The translations under genes were made by a program, and so were the position numbers. The notes below the pieces were generated by a model. That model was not told where the DNA came from, searched no databases, and saw nothing but the letters and a program-made list of their open reading frames with translations. This document shows positions 37,401 through 47,803 of a DNA stretch of 64,000 nucleotides, in pieces; position 1 is the stretch's first letter, and each line of letters opens with the position of its first letter. This DNA is from Guyanagaster necrorhizus (Eukaryota > Basidiomycota > Agaricomycetes > Agaricales > Physalacriaceae), in NCBI RefSeq assembly GCF_019112545.1, contig NW_025064895.1:11048-75047 (forward strand), written 5' to 3'.

Positions 37401-37743
37401 TGTTTCTGCTAGGTTGTCAGGGAGAGTATTGGTATTCTTTTTCTTCTGGAAGGCTCTCCAAAGGCAGATTGCTAGGTCTGGCTTCAGATACAGGTCATCC
37501 TTGTGGCTGGAAAGATGTTCTGACAGAGGTGGAGATGTCATGGAAAGGGAGATCTGGGGTTATGTTTCATAGTATAGCATGGACCTGCTGAAATGCTTGA
37601 TAGTGCCTGACTATCTAAGCTGTTACTGATTGTCATCTATGGCAAAGGGTAATGACAGCTAGAAGACCTAGTAGCATTCTGATGATGGAAGCTATTAGTT
37701 CAAAGAAGTCATGATTGAGGTCTGCAGTTGTTGCTGAGGGCAT
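34500..37743 (-). pseudogene. gag: E3 gag polyprotein, decayed
   Basis: Starts at the ATG at 37743 (MPSATTADLNHDFF...), then the predicted membrane helix (LIASIIRMLLGLLAVITL). The longest open piece is 36389-35769 (206 codons), acidic, with the shared YADDTEKTDILQYAATKY block. The gag core is near 35400-35000. The zinc knuckle near 34600-34660 reads CFNCRQKRYMAKDC. Confidence 0.8.
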
Positions 37744-37785
37744 TCAGTTTCTCAGCACAATTAGGCTTAAGAAAAGAAAGGTGAT

Positions 37786-37798
37786 AGCTTCAAGCTAA
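37786..37798 (-). promoter_or_regulatory. Self-priming primer-binding site of E3
   Basis: Plus-strand AGCTTCAAGCTAA next to the LTR pairs with LTR segment TTAGCTCAAAGCT (37962-37974) apart from the decayed CpG. Confidence 0.65.
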
Positions 37799-37799
37799 T

Positions 37800-38265
37800 T
37801 GTTAGGCTCAAGCCACACATGATCAACTAACATGTGATAAACTAATATGGCTTCACATTCAAGCCTTCTGTTAGAGTCCACTTAATGTGTTGTTTGTTGA
37901 TTCCCTGTGCTTTAAGGTATTGTGTGATTTAGCATGAGAGTAGAATGAGGATGTATAAACTTTAGCTCAAAGCTGGGGATTACCAGCAAGAGCAAGCCTC
38001 CTTAAATACTGTACAAGGTCTGCTAATAATACTATATACTTATTGTGTGTTTCTCTGCTTTTGTGCTCATTGTCCTAGAGCATCATTACCATATATAAAA
38101 GGTTTCTTGTATGTCATCAGGCAGTGTTGCTGTGTCAAAAGACAATAACAGACTTGGCTAGTTATGATGACTAAGCCTTGTCTCATGGTCTTAAGCACCT
38201 GTCTTAGCACCCTGACTAAGCATGAATAGGGGCTGAAGGAATAAAAAAGGTGAAAAATCATAACA
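37800..38265 (-). repeat. 5' LTR of E3
   Basis: 466 bp, TGTTAGGCTC to CATAACA. TATTTAA box on the minus strand (38002-38008), primer-like segment at 37962-37974. Confidence 0.9.
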
Positions 38266-41200
38266 CTTCTCTATCGACTTCTATATCACTCCTCTGGATT
38301 TGTCTTGCAATCTTGTCTTAAGATACAACTGGCTCTCCTGCTATAATTCACTGATTGACTGAGCTGAGAACAGTATCATTTTCCACTCAAGCTATCAGAA
38401 TCTCACTCCAATTAATTCCACAGCCTCCACTGCATCCCACAGAATAACAGTCCAGCCCTCTCTGAGCCTTCTAGCTCAATTCTAGGACTTCTATGCCCAC
38501 CAGACTCTATCAGTTCAACTTCTGGAGCTTCACTCCATTTTAAATCCACTCTGAGTAACCAGCAGACTCTGTTTTCATATGAACCTATCTATTCCTATCC
38601 TTTCTCAGAGTCTTTTACTATAAAAGCACATCCAAAGATCTCCAGCATATCTGCTGCCACATTTGTCTGAGCCAGTGCAGAAGAAAATGCTCAGCAGTTC
38701 ACACTGCAGCCTTCCTTACCTAATATTGGAGCCAAAGCTGCATCTGCAGAATCAGCAGATCTTTCATTAGTGCCAGTAGAGTACTATGATTTTGCAGATG
38801 TCTTCAGTGATACCCTCTCTGAAAAGCTACCTAAACACAGGCTGTATGACCTCAAAATCAATCTCGAGGAAGAAACATCTCCACCACTTGGACCCATTTA
38901 TTCTCTCTCAGAATCTGAACTCAAGGCCCTACAAGAGTTTATTAATGATAATCTGTGCAATAGGTTCATTACTCTATCTTGCTCTCCATATGGGGCTCTA
39001 GTTCTATTTGTCAAGAAGAAGACTGGTGAACTCCAACTTTGTGTCAGCTACTGTGGCCTAAACAAAATCTCCAAAAAAGATCACTACTCTCTTTCCCTCA
39101 TTTCTGATCTCCTCAACTCCACCTGCTCTGCATACATCTACACCAAGCTTGATCTTCAGCATGTCTACCATCTCATTTGCATAGCTAAGGAGGATGAATG
39201 AAAAACAGCCTTTCAGACCTGTTATAGTTCCTTCAAATAGTATATCATGCTTTTTGACCTTACAAATGCTCCAGCAGCATTCCAATGATTTGTGAACAAT
39301 ATATTCTCTGACATGCTCAACATATCAGTAGTAGTCTACCTCAACAATATCCTCATATATTCTAACAATCTGAAAGATCACCAGAAACATGTTCATAAGG
39401 TTCTATACAGACTTAGAGCTAATAGACTCTACTGCAAAGATTCCAAATGCAAATTCAACCAGGACTCCATGGAATACCTAGACTACATCCTATTATCTGA
39501 AGGACTTTGCATGTCTGAAGAAAAAATCAAGGCCATTTTTGACTGGCCAGTGCTACAAAAAGTCAAGGACATCCAATCCTTCCTTGGCTTCACCAACTTC
39601 TACCATCGCTTTATACATAGATATAGCAACATTGTCATTCCCCTTACATGACTCATCTGCAAGAGAACTCTATGGAAATTTGATAACAAATGCTTGGCTA
39701 CCTTCAATAATTTGAAACAGGCTTTTACACATGCTTTCATCCTTACTCACTGAGTTTCTGATCAAAAGATAGTGGTGGAAACTAATGCCTCTGATTATGC
39801 TATTGCAGCTATTCTCTCTATCTACCTTGAAGATGGTGAAATTCACCTGATTGCATTCTGCTCCTAGAGCCTCCACAATGCTGAACTCAACTACAACACT
39901 CATGACAAGAAGCTTCTGGCTATTTTTAAAGCTTTTAAACATTGGCAGCACTACTTTGAAGGCTCCATAGACTCCATCAATGTCATAACAGACCACAAGA
40001 ATCTTGAATACTTTGCCACTACTAAGATTCTAATCTGCCGACAAGTCTGCTAGTCTGAATACCTATCTCAGTTCAACTTAGTAATCCAGTTCTGACCTGA
40101 AAAACTTGGTGGAAAATCAGATGCACTTACTAGATAATGAGATGTCTACTCTAAAGAAAGAGATAGCCAATACACTCAAGTCAATCCCCACAATTTCTGA
40201 CTGGTGTTCACCCAAGAACAACTTTCTGCATCACTCTATGCAACCTATCTTGAAGGCCCTACTCTTTAAGCCAGTGCCATTATGGACATTGACAAGCTCT
40301 ATATTGATATCAAATAGGTACAATCTTCTGACTCTACATCTTCTGATGGCCTCCATCAGGCTAAGGCCACTTCAGAATTCTCTCTCTCTCAGTGGTCTAT
40401 TGATGAATCAGACATCCTCCACTTTGAAGGTCACATCTATGTCTCAGAGTCCAGAGATTTCTGTCTCCATATACTACAGAACAATCATGATTATATCTTG
40501 GCAGGCTATTTTGGTCAAAACCAGACATTAGAGCTCATTTGGCAGAATTACACCTAGCCAAAGATGTACAAATATGTTTAACACTACATTAAGTCCTGCA
40601 CAGTTTGTGGATGCAACAAAGCACCTAGATACTGCCCCTATGGGTTAGTCAAACCTCTACCAGTCCCTGAATGGCTATGAGATTCTATTTCCATGGATTT
40701 CATTGAACAACTACCAGACTCCAATGGATTTACCATCATCTTAGTAGTCATAGACTGAGCTAGCAAGCAAGCCATCTTTATCCTTACTCACAACACTATT
40801 AACTCTGTGGAGCTCACTCAACTTTTCTTTATCCATGTGTTCTTCAAACATGAGATACCCAGTCATATCACCTCAGATTGTGGCTCTGAATTTATTTTCC
40901 AATTTACTCATGCTTTAGCCATAGCTCTTGACATGGAACTCCACTTTACTTCTGGATACCATCTGGAGGCTGATGGACAAACTGAATGGGCAAACCAAAC
41001 TCTGGAACAGTATATCTGTATCTACTGCTCCTGCCAACAGGACAACTGAGACACTCTCTTACTTATTGCCAAGTTCACATACAACAATGCTCCTAATGTG
41101 TCCACTGGAATTTCTCCATCTTTTGCCAATAAGGGCTACTACTCTAACATCACCATTCACTCTAAAAGAGACATCACCTCTGCTCAGGCCTGAGACTTTG

Positions 41201-41765
41201 CAGTCAACCTTGATGAACTCTATCAAATATTAAAAGACAAAATCTCCAAGGCTCAGGCTTGCTACAAGACCCAAGTGGACAAGCATTGGATTCTGGCACT
41301 CCCATTCACAGTGGGGGACAAGATCTATCTCAGTTCCAAACATATTAAAACCACCCATTTGACTAAAAAATTCTCAGAGAAATACCTCAGCCCTTTTAAA
41401 ATCATAGCCCAACCAGGTTCCCACTCCTTCATGCTGAGACTTCTGCCAGATCTCCAGTCCATTCATCCAGTCTTCCATATGTCACAATTAGAACCTGTAG
41501 AAGAAAACACCATCCCTAACTGAATCCAACCACTGCTGTCTCCAGTCAAAGTCAACAGAGAAGAACATTTTAAAATAGCCCAAATCCTCAACTCTAAACT
41601 AGACTGCCAGTTCTGCTGCCCACTGCTGTACAAGATCCAGTGGCTAGGCTATGAAGATACCAATAAAGAATTTGCTTGATTACTGGCCTCCAAGTTCTCC
41701 ACTGATGAATTCATTAAAGACTTCCACTATTGATACTCAGGCAAACCAGAATCCTTGTCCAAAGT
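38266..41765 (+). pseudogene. pol: E4 protease end and pol (RT-RH-IN-chromodomain), decayed
   Basis: The protease frame resumes as SIDFYITPLDLSCNLVLRYN, then W. RT begins near 38760 (VPVEYYDFADVFSD), keeps PYGALVLFVKKKTGELQLCVSY, and has YLNN at the catalytic box near 39340. RNase H near 39690-40130. Integrase near 40540-41230 (SMDFIEQLP, HITSDCGSEF, EADGQTE). A chromodomain-like end lies near 41570-41765 (HFKIAQIL, YKIQWLGYE, DFHY). Stops throughout. Confidence 0.85.
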
Positions 41766-41965
41766 CATTTAAACATCCTATTCCTAATACAATACTACTC
41801 TGGATACCACCAGCACTCCATCTTACTATTTCAATTCTAACCACTAATTACCACCATTCAATCATCTCTTCTACACTTTCAAAGTCAAAAAATCTTGCAA
41901 TTACATTTTTGTCCACTACCAACATCTGACACTCTTTTCTATATACATTTCATACAAAATATTTT

Positions 41966-43349
41966 TTACAAAGAAGCAGAATCTGAACTCTCCTCCTGCT
42001 CTTTCAACTCCTCTATATCCTCATTCAGCCTCTTCAATATCATCTCCTGAAGATTCTCTATCTCTTGATCCCTCTCATCCTTGAAAATCAGTTGGGCCTT
42101 CTTCCAGGCCTCTACCTCAGACTCTAAAAACAGCTCTAAAGGAGACAACATATTGTCAGAACTGTAGTTGTCTTGAAGATCTGCCACAGTACCATGAACA
42201 GCTGCCATCTCATCTGCCAACTCATCTATATGATGCATCAACTTGTATATTAATTTTGAAAGTTGATGGAGACCAGCAGAGACCTTCATACTACTAATCA
42301 CCTCACTTGTAGTGACACCCCAATTAAATGAACAGGCAGTCTTCTTAATCTTGCAATATGCACAAGTCTACCCATACCTGGTGCCTTCAGTGGCCAGGCA
42401 TGCATAACAACAGGCACCATCTTGGCAACAGCACACACAGCTTTCTGAGAACAAAAGCTAAGTCAAACCATACAAGAAAACTAAAACACTTACTTTCACT
42501 ATCCAACAACTCTTCACCTTCTGCCAGTCCCACCACTTCCAACTTCACCTGCTTCTTGGGACTAGCAACCATCTCTGCTCTACTGCCATCCACTATGCTC
42601 CTTGACCTGAACTTGTATTTACAGCCCTTCTCTGCCAGATCCACTGTCTTTCTTTTCCCCTCTCACACTCTCTTTCTCTTCTCCAGAGTTCTCTTGGATT
42701 CTTCTGACTCATTGTCCCTCTTGGTCCTCTTATCTTGCTCACCATTGGACTTCAGAAGCATATGGCCAGTCACCTTCTTGAAGCAAAGACTGGAGCTAGG
42801 ACCAAACCATTCTGCCAGCACTTGACACAGCTGAAAATCAATGGCCTCTATAGAGGTCATCTGCAACCCATCCTCTATAACCATTCCCTTCTGCCCTACC
42901 TCTGAGACTGAAGCCCTCACTATGGCCTCTGTGGTCTCTCTCTCCTCAGCCTCCCTTCGAGCTGCCTCTCTCAATGCCTCCTTCACCTCCTTAGCTTGCC
43001 TCTCTGTGGCCTGCCAGATCTCCTCCCTCTTCCTCTCCAATTCCTCCTTCTGCTCCCTTTTTCACACCTCCCAGGCTATATGGTCCACCTAGATCTTTTC
43101 CTTCTGCTCCTGCTCTCCTTGTCATTTCAAATGGCCCTCCACAGCCTCCACATATTCTTCCTCCATAAACTGCCATTCCAGATGAAATAATTCCTTGGCT
43201 TCTTTAGGGCTATCAGAGGTGGGTTCCCTCACCAAAGGCTCAGGAGTATGTGAGCAATAATACACAGCAGGAGGCAATATAGTTAGGGCAATAGTGGTGG
43301 TATCTGACCAAGTTGCAAAAAATTCCCACAGCCACCAACAATCTTCCAT
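41966..43349 (-). pseudogene. Antisense accessory gene in E4, one intron, Cys-rich and coiled coil
   Basis: Runs opposite to gag-pol between the chromodomain end and the 3' LTR. Exon 1 is 43349-42494; a 49-nt GT-AG intron is 42493-42445; exon 2 is 42444-41966. The two exons join in frame for 445 codons including the stop. Exon 1 encodes a charged stretch rich in K, R and E (43040-42860) likely to form a coiled coil. Just after the splice comes CVCCCQDGACC...C, then TCAYCKIKKTAC (C-x2-C-x6-C), which looks zinc-binding. About five in-frame stops interrupt it, mostly TGA where CGA is likely. Function unknown; it may be DNA-binding or a regulator of the element, but the sequence does not say. Confidence 0.6.
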
Positions 43350-43410
43350 GTGAATCCACCAGCCATCAGAATCTGCACTCTTGAGAGCAAGAATGCTAAT
43401 GGAGGGATAC

Positions 43411-43911
43411 TATTACATGCATGCTGCCAGCCTCTGTGTCACTTCAACCAACCACAAATATAATCATGAAAACCCACTAGACTCTGGCTGCTCCCCATTA
43501 CCTATTAATTTTATTTTTACCATTATCATTTCACATCCATATTTCACATTGTAATATCTAGACCCCAAACTCAGTAGCAAATATTAACATCAGAACCCAA
43601 TGGAACCCAACTCAGAATTAGCTACCATTAGTATATAAAGCCATGTATAACTATTGTAACTACTCAGTTCAAATATCAACTTGGATAAGCCATCTACACT
43701 TCACACTCACTTCAACTCCTCCTTATCTCATCCATCAGATTCCACTCTGAAGGATACTTCTGTTCATTTCTCCAATGGAACTCCATTCTGTCCATCCAGA
43801 TCCTTGGGCTCTGACTCAAAGGTGATATTGCCAATAGCTTTGTTGATGCCCATGCACTCTGCTGGTCTCCATATGTGCACTAAAGCCCACTTGATTGGCA
43901 TGTTCCTAACA
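43411..43911 (+). repeat. 3' LTR of E4
   Basis: 501 bp, starts TATTACATGC (G-to-A change in TG) and ends CCTAACA. Same length and orientation as 17872-18372. Confidence 0.9.
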
Positions 43912-43916
43912 TATTC

Positions 43917-46608
43917 ATCCATTGTCATCAATACTCTCTTGCACCTCAGCCAGCATCTCTAACTGCTCTAGTTTATCAAAGTACTCACTGGCAATCTTGT
44001 CATCCATGCATAGCTCCTTCATCTTGTTCTTGTAGACCTCTTGGACCACTGAATTGATAAACTTGTCTCAAATCATTTGCTTGAAGACAAGCCAAGAGAA
44101 GTATCAATAGTGCCAGCAGATTGCAGAGTGTAGCATTAGAGCAATTAATATCCACCATTGCTTGGTCTTGCTTTTAAAGTAGAAGGCAGCAAAGGCCATC
44201 TTATTCATGTCTGCTCTGAGATAGATGATGTATATCTCAAAATACTGTGCACAGTCAACTATAAACCAGTCAATATTATCTGATGCCTCTTTAAAGAAAT
44301 GAGGAGTCCAGAGGAGATTGGGTTTACACTGTAACATAGCTGCATTCTGAGATAGGGCTCCCATAGAGTTGGGGTATTCATCAAACAGTGGTTGTCTCTA
44401 TTCAGCTGGGAGTCCAGAGAATGAGTGAAGAGAGTTGTCATCAGTAATGGGACTCTCTTTGGGTCATGCTTTCTTCTGCACAATTTGTCTATTTCATATG
44501 GTGAAACCTAGCCATATGGCTTTAGAGTTGTCTCTCTCAGCTTCTTTAGCTGTAGCCTGTCCTGCTTCAGTGAATAGCCAGCTTCCTTTTCTGGTTCATG
44601 AATTTCAAAAGCTGACAGATTGTAGGGGTTCTTGTACTCAGAGTCACTCAGCCCGTGGTATGGCTTCTCAGCTGGCTACAATGCTTCATGATGGCCAGAC
44701 ACTAAGAGTTCAGGTAGTTGATGTGATGTATTTAGCATATCTTGATGGTACTAACAGTATGTTCAGCATTGGTGAGATTTTGTATTTGAAGGCTGGTAAG
44801 GCCTTCAGCCAGTTTTCTGGATGTGTGGTGTTGTAAATGTAAATAGTATAGTCAGTCATGGCATACTGTAAAATATATCTTCATTCTTTATTATCAGTGA
44901 CTAAATACCTTCTATCCAGAGAAGTCATTATCCAGCTGACTTTCTTCCATAGTGTTGCTGCCTCCTCATGATATAATACCTCAAATTTCTCCTCTCTGGT
45001 TTCTTAGATTATCTGCTCCAGTCTTCCTCATCCATATTCCCATATTGTAGATAGGAGTCAATCATAGTGGAAACATTGTCTCCACTGTTCTTGCTGTTCT
45101 TCCCTCCCTTATTGTCCTCCTCAAGAGAGTTATCAGGCTGGTTATAGGTAGGTGGCTCAAGAGAACAAATTATCACTGGAGAGCTTCCTGTCAGCTTGAG
45201 TGTTAGTTCAAGTAGAAGACTGCTGATCAGGTCAGGAAGGTCTGGCTTCTCCAGCTTTGCTGTTCCTTCACCACACACTCTCTCTCTCCACTCTCTCACT
45301 ATATTGGTGGAAGTCATTGTAGAAGTTGTTGTTGAGGAAAAGGGTGACAATATATCCTCATAAGAATCTTCAGAGGGCTTAGTCAGAGACCCTGACACCA
45401 GGAGAGATCTGAATTCCATATTCATTGATGATAAAACTGGCATCAGAGGAGAGAGAGCTGCTGCTCCTGATACTTTCTTCATATGTAGAGAGTGGAGGCT
45501 CATAATCATTGTCAAGGTTTCTTGCTTCATCTGTGGTGTAGACTTCAGCATCAGCCTACTGGTCTGCAGACCAGAGGTCAGCTTCATTGTCAGAGCTCCA
45601 CTCAGACCACTCTTGGGGCTTGCCATCATAGCTGCCTGGGCTGAGAGATGGAGGGGTTGTGACTCCAATTTGCTGGGCCTCTCCTCTGTTGACTCCAGGA
45701 AACATACCTTCTTCCTCTTTGTAGTATAAGTCTCTCTCTCTATCTTTGTACAATCTGTAATATTCTACTGAGGCAGGATCCCACTCAGCTGCTTGCTCTT
45801 CTCAAGCTTGCTGTTTGTACTGTACATTATAATATTCTTTGTTGGCCTCCCACTGCTGATGATCAAACTCTCTCTCTTCTATATCCAGTCAATCAAAGAT
45901 TCTTGGATCATCAAGGTCATATCTCTTGGCTTCTATTTCTCTTCTAGTGTTGATAGTTTTGGATTGTAAGTAGAAGTCACTGGAGGTTGAAAGAAGAGGG
46001 CTGAAGATCAGAGAAATGAGACTCTCTTGAGAGGTAGCATACTTGGACCCTCTTTCTGCAAGTCTTCCAACCTCATCAATGGAGTCTCTAGCATGGTCTC
46101 CAATGCCAGATTCATGGAGGGCAGTGGAAGGGTTGAGAGATGGCAACTCCTCAAAGAAGTTGTTGGAGAGGTTTTTGTCTTTGTAGTCAGAGACCAGAGA
46201 GAGGTGTGGCAGGACTCAGGGGTTCCTGAATCTCATGTTTGTATGCTCATTGTATTGGCTAGCTGCTTGAGGGGGGTAAGTTGGTCATTGGGATTCTTTT
46301 TCTTCCTGAAGGCCTCTTTCATTCATGCCACTATTCCCAGCTTCAGGTATAGTTCTGAGCATGAGCTGGAAGGAGGCTTGGGCAGAGAGAGAGATGTCAT
46401 AGAGGGGGAGGTTGAGTATGACATTCCTGAGGATTTGCTGGATTTGTTAAAAAGATTGATAGTGCCTGACTACTCAAGCTGTAACTGATTGATGTCCATG
46501 GCAAAGTGTGATGATCACAAGTAAGCTTAAAAGTGTTCCTATAATAGAAGCTAGTAGCTTAAAGAATTCATCAGTGAGATTAGTAGTAGTGATGTTGATG
46601 GCAGACAT
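43917..46608 (-). pseudogene. gag: E2 gag, N-terminal part (right of E4)
   Basis: Starts at the ATG at 46608 (MSAINITTTNLTDEFF...), then the predicted membrane helix (LLASIIGTLLSLLVIITL). A serine-rich region follows (45668-45009). The gag core at 44364-44104 has DNIDWFIVDCAQYF. The same core occurs in E0, E1, E3 and E5. Stops and frame breaks throughout. Confidence 0.75.
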
Positions 46609-46625
46609 GAGAAAAGAGAAATAGA

Positions 46626-46637
46626 AGTCTTGAACTA
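46626..46637 (-). promoter_or_regulatory. Self-priming primer-binding site of E2 (variant sequence)
   Basis: Plus-strand AGTCTTGAACTA pairs with LTR segment 46792-46803 (TAGTTTGAGACT); both derive from one CpG-containing motif. This differs from the AGCTTCGAGCTAA type of E1, E3 and E5, and both partners changed together, which is good evidence that the pairing matters. Confidence 0.65.
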
Positions 46638-46639
46638 AT

Positions 46640-47085
46640 TGTTAGACTCAGGTGACACATAATCACTAACATGTGATAAACAACCACTGTATCAAGTTTG
46701 TACAGTTATGATTGAGTCTACTATTGTATAGCAGAGTTATGTCTCAAGGTCAATACTAGTTGACTTGAGATAAAGTGGTGATAATAAAGAATAGTTTGAG
46801 ACTAGGGATATATGATGTCAACTATGCTACTTATATACTATTTATCTCCTAGATAAATATAGTACTACTAATTGTACATGTCTGTGCTATACTGCCTATT
46901 GTCCTAGAGCATTGTGGTTACCTACAAAAGGCTAGTTGTCTTGTTGTCAGGGCATCACTACATATCATGAAACAATAATCAGAGCACTGACCAAACCAGT
47001 CCCACAGTTCCAAGCACCAGTCTAAGTGCTCTGACTAAGCATGAATAAGGGTGAAAAGAAAAGAAAGAATAGAAAAATCATAACA
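46640..47085 (-). repeat. 5' LTR of E2
   Basis: 446 bp, same length as its partner, with scattered C/T and G/A differences. TATATAA box on the minus strand at 46831-46837, primer-like segment at 46792-46803. Confidence 0.9.
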
Positions 47086-47577
47086 GTATAGTGGTCAAAA
47101 TGTATCACTCCTAGGTTATACAGATGCAGATAGAAGTATAGCAGAAGATCAACATGCCATGCTAGAATATGCCTTCCTAATAGACAGAGAGGCCATATCC
47201 TGGAGTTCAAAGAGACAAGAAATTATCTCTTTGTCCACCACCAAGAGTGAATATGTAGCACTCACACACACATTAAAAGAAGCCCTATAGCTATGCTCAC
47301 TTATTGGACAGTTATTTCTAGATCTAACTCATGTTGTCCTATTACTGTCTGACAACCAATCAGCTATTTTGCTCACCAAAACCAGCAATACCACTCTCAC
47401 ACCAAGCATATTGATATTCATTTTCACTTCATATGCTGAGTGATTGAGAAGAGCAAAATTCATTTGATCTACTGTCATCAGATAGGATGGCTGATATTCT
47501 TACCAAACCCTTACCTTCTCCAAAGGTAAAGCATTTTATGGCTGAACCTTGTCTACAACATCATGTTTGAAGGAGAA
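47086..47577 (+). pseudogene. Copia RNase H, C-terminal fragment
   Basis: The frame resumes after E2 as SGQNVSLLGYTDAD, then FLIDREAISWSSKRQEIISL, STTKSEYVAL and SDNQSAILL. These are the standard Ty1/copia RNase H motifs including the D, E and D positions. Stops and frame changes occur towards the end, where the C-terminal ADxLTKPL-like region (near 47490) is in another frame. Confidence 0.85.
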
Positions 47578-47803
47578 TGTTGAAATTCTGAGTGATGCAT
47601 AGACAAACACATTGCTATGATGCTTGTGATATCTAATTATGGCTTTTTCATTCCATGATCTTCTTTATATTTGTACCTATATTTCTTGTCTCAGCAGCTA
47701 TTTATGCATGAATAGTTGTTGGTTGCTCTCCTCATCTGTTAACTGTAACAGCTGAGCTCACTTCAATTGTATCTAGTTATTCTCATATTGAAATTCTTTT
47801 ACA
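47578..47803 (+). repeat. 3' LTR of copia C0 (right end approximate)
   Basis: Begins TGTTGAAATTC after the purine tract AAGGAGAA (47570-47577), where a copia 3' LTR is expected after RNase H. The right end is placed at TTTTACA (47803) but no partner LTR is available to confirm it. Confidence 0.6.

Larger units (their letters stand above)
30106..38265 (-). mobile_element. E3: chromodomain Ty3/gypsy element inside the E4 protease
   Basis: 8.16 kb, LTRs 30106-30571 and 37800-38265 (both 466 bp), perfect CTTCT target duplication (30101-30105, 38266-38270). Removing E3 and one CTTCT makes the host protease run on in frame. Minus-strand order: gag with membrane helix and knuckle, PR, RT, RH, IN, chromodomain. 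Confidence 0.93.
17872..43911 (+). mobile_element. E4: Ty3/gypsy element split by X/E5 and by E3
   Basis: LTRs at 17872-18372 and 43411-43911, both 501 bp and in the same orientation. TATTC flanks both outer ends (17867-17871, 43912-43916), while the inner flanks do not match, so the two LTRs bound one element. The internal coding pieces (18412-19150, 29055-30105, 38266-41765) make gag, PR, RT, RH, IN and a chromodomain-like end in order, then an antisense gene. The 3' LTR is preceded by a purine tract (GGAGGGA, 43401-43407). This lineage differs from E1/E2/E3/E5 and lacks their membrane-helix start. Confidence 0.88.
12994..47085 (-). mobile_element. E2: chromodomain Ty3/gypsy element split by E4
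   Basis: LTRs at 12994-13439 and 46640-47085, each 446 bp. The flanks ATATA (12989-12993) and GTATA (47086-47090) match at 4 of 5 bases, a G/A difference. Without the E4 insert the element is about 8.05 kb, the size of its relatives. It sits in C0 only 12 bp from the E1 insertion point, in the same orientation. Using GTATA as the original site keeps the copia frame open from LIY to SGQNVSLLGYTDAD. Confidence 0.85.
2950..47803 (+). mobile_element. C0: Ty1/copia element, outermost host of the nest
   Basis: One decayed copia element in pieces: RT at 2950-3683, the RT/RNase H linker at 4182-4310 and 12982-12988, RNase H at 47086-47577, and a 3' LTR at 47578-47803. It is interrupted by a solo LTR (3684-4181), E1 (4311-12976) and E2 (12994-47085). 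The reading frame resumes across each gap once an insert and one target duplication are removed, which is the main evidence that the pieces belong together. The 5' half (gag, integrase, 5' LTR) is not in the window, probably because E0 inserted there. Confidence 0.85.
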
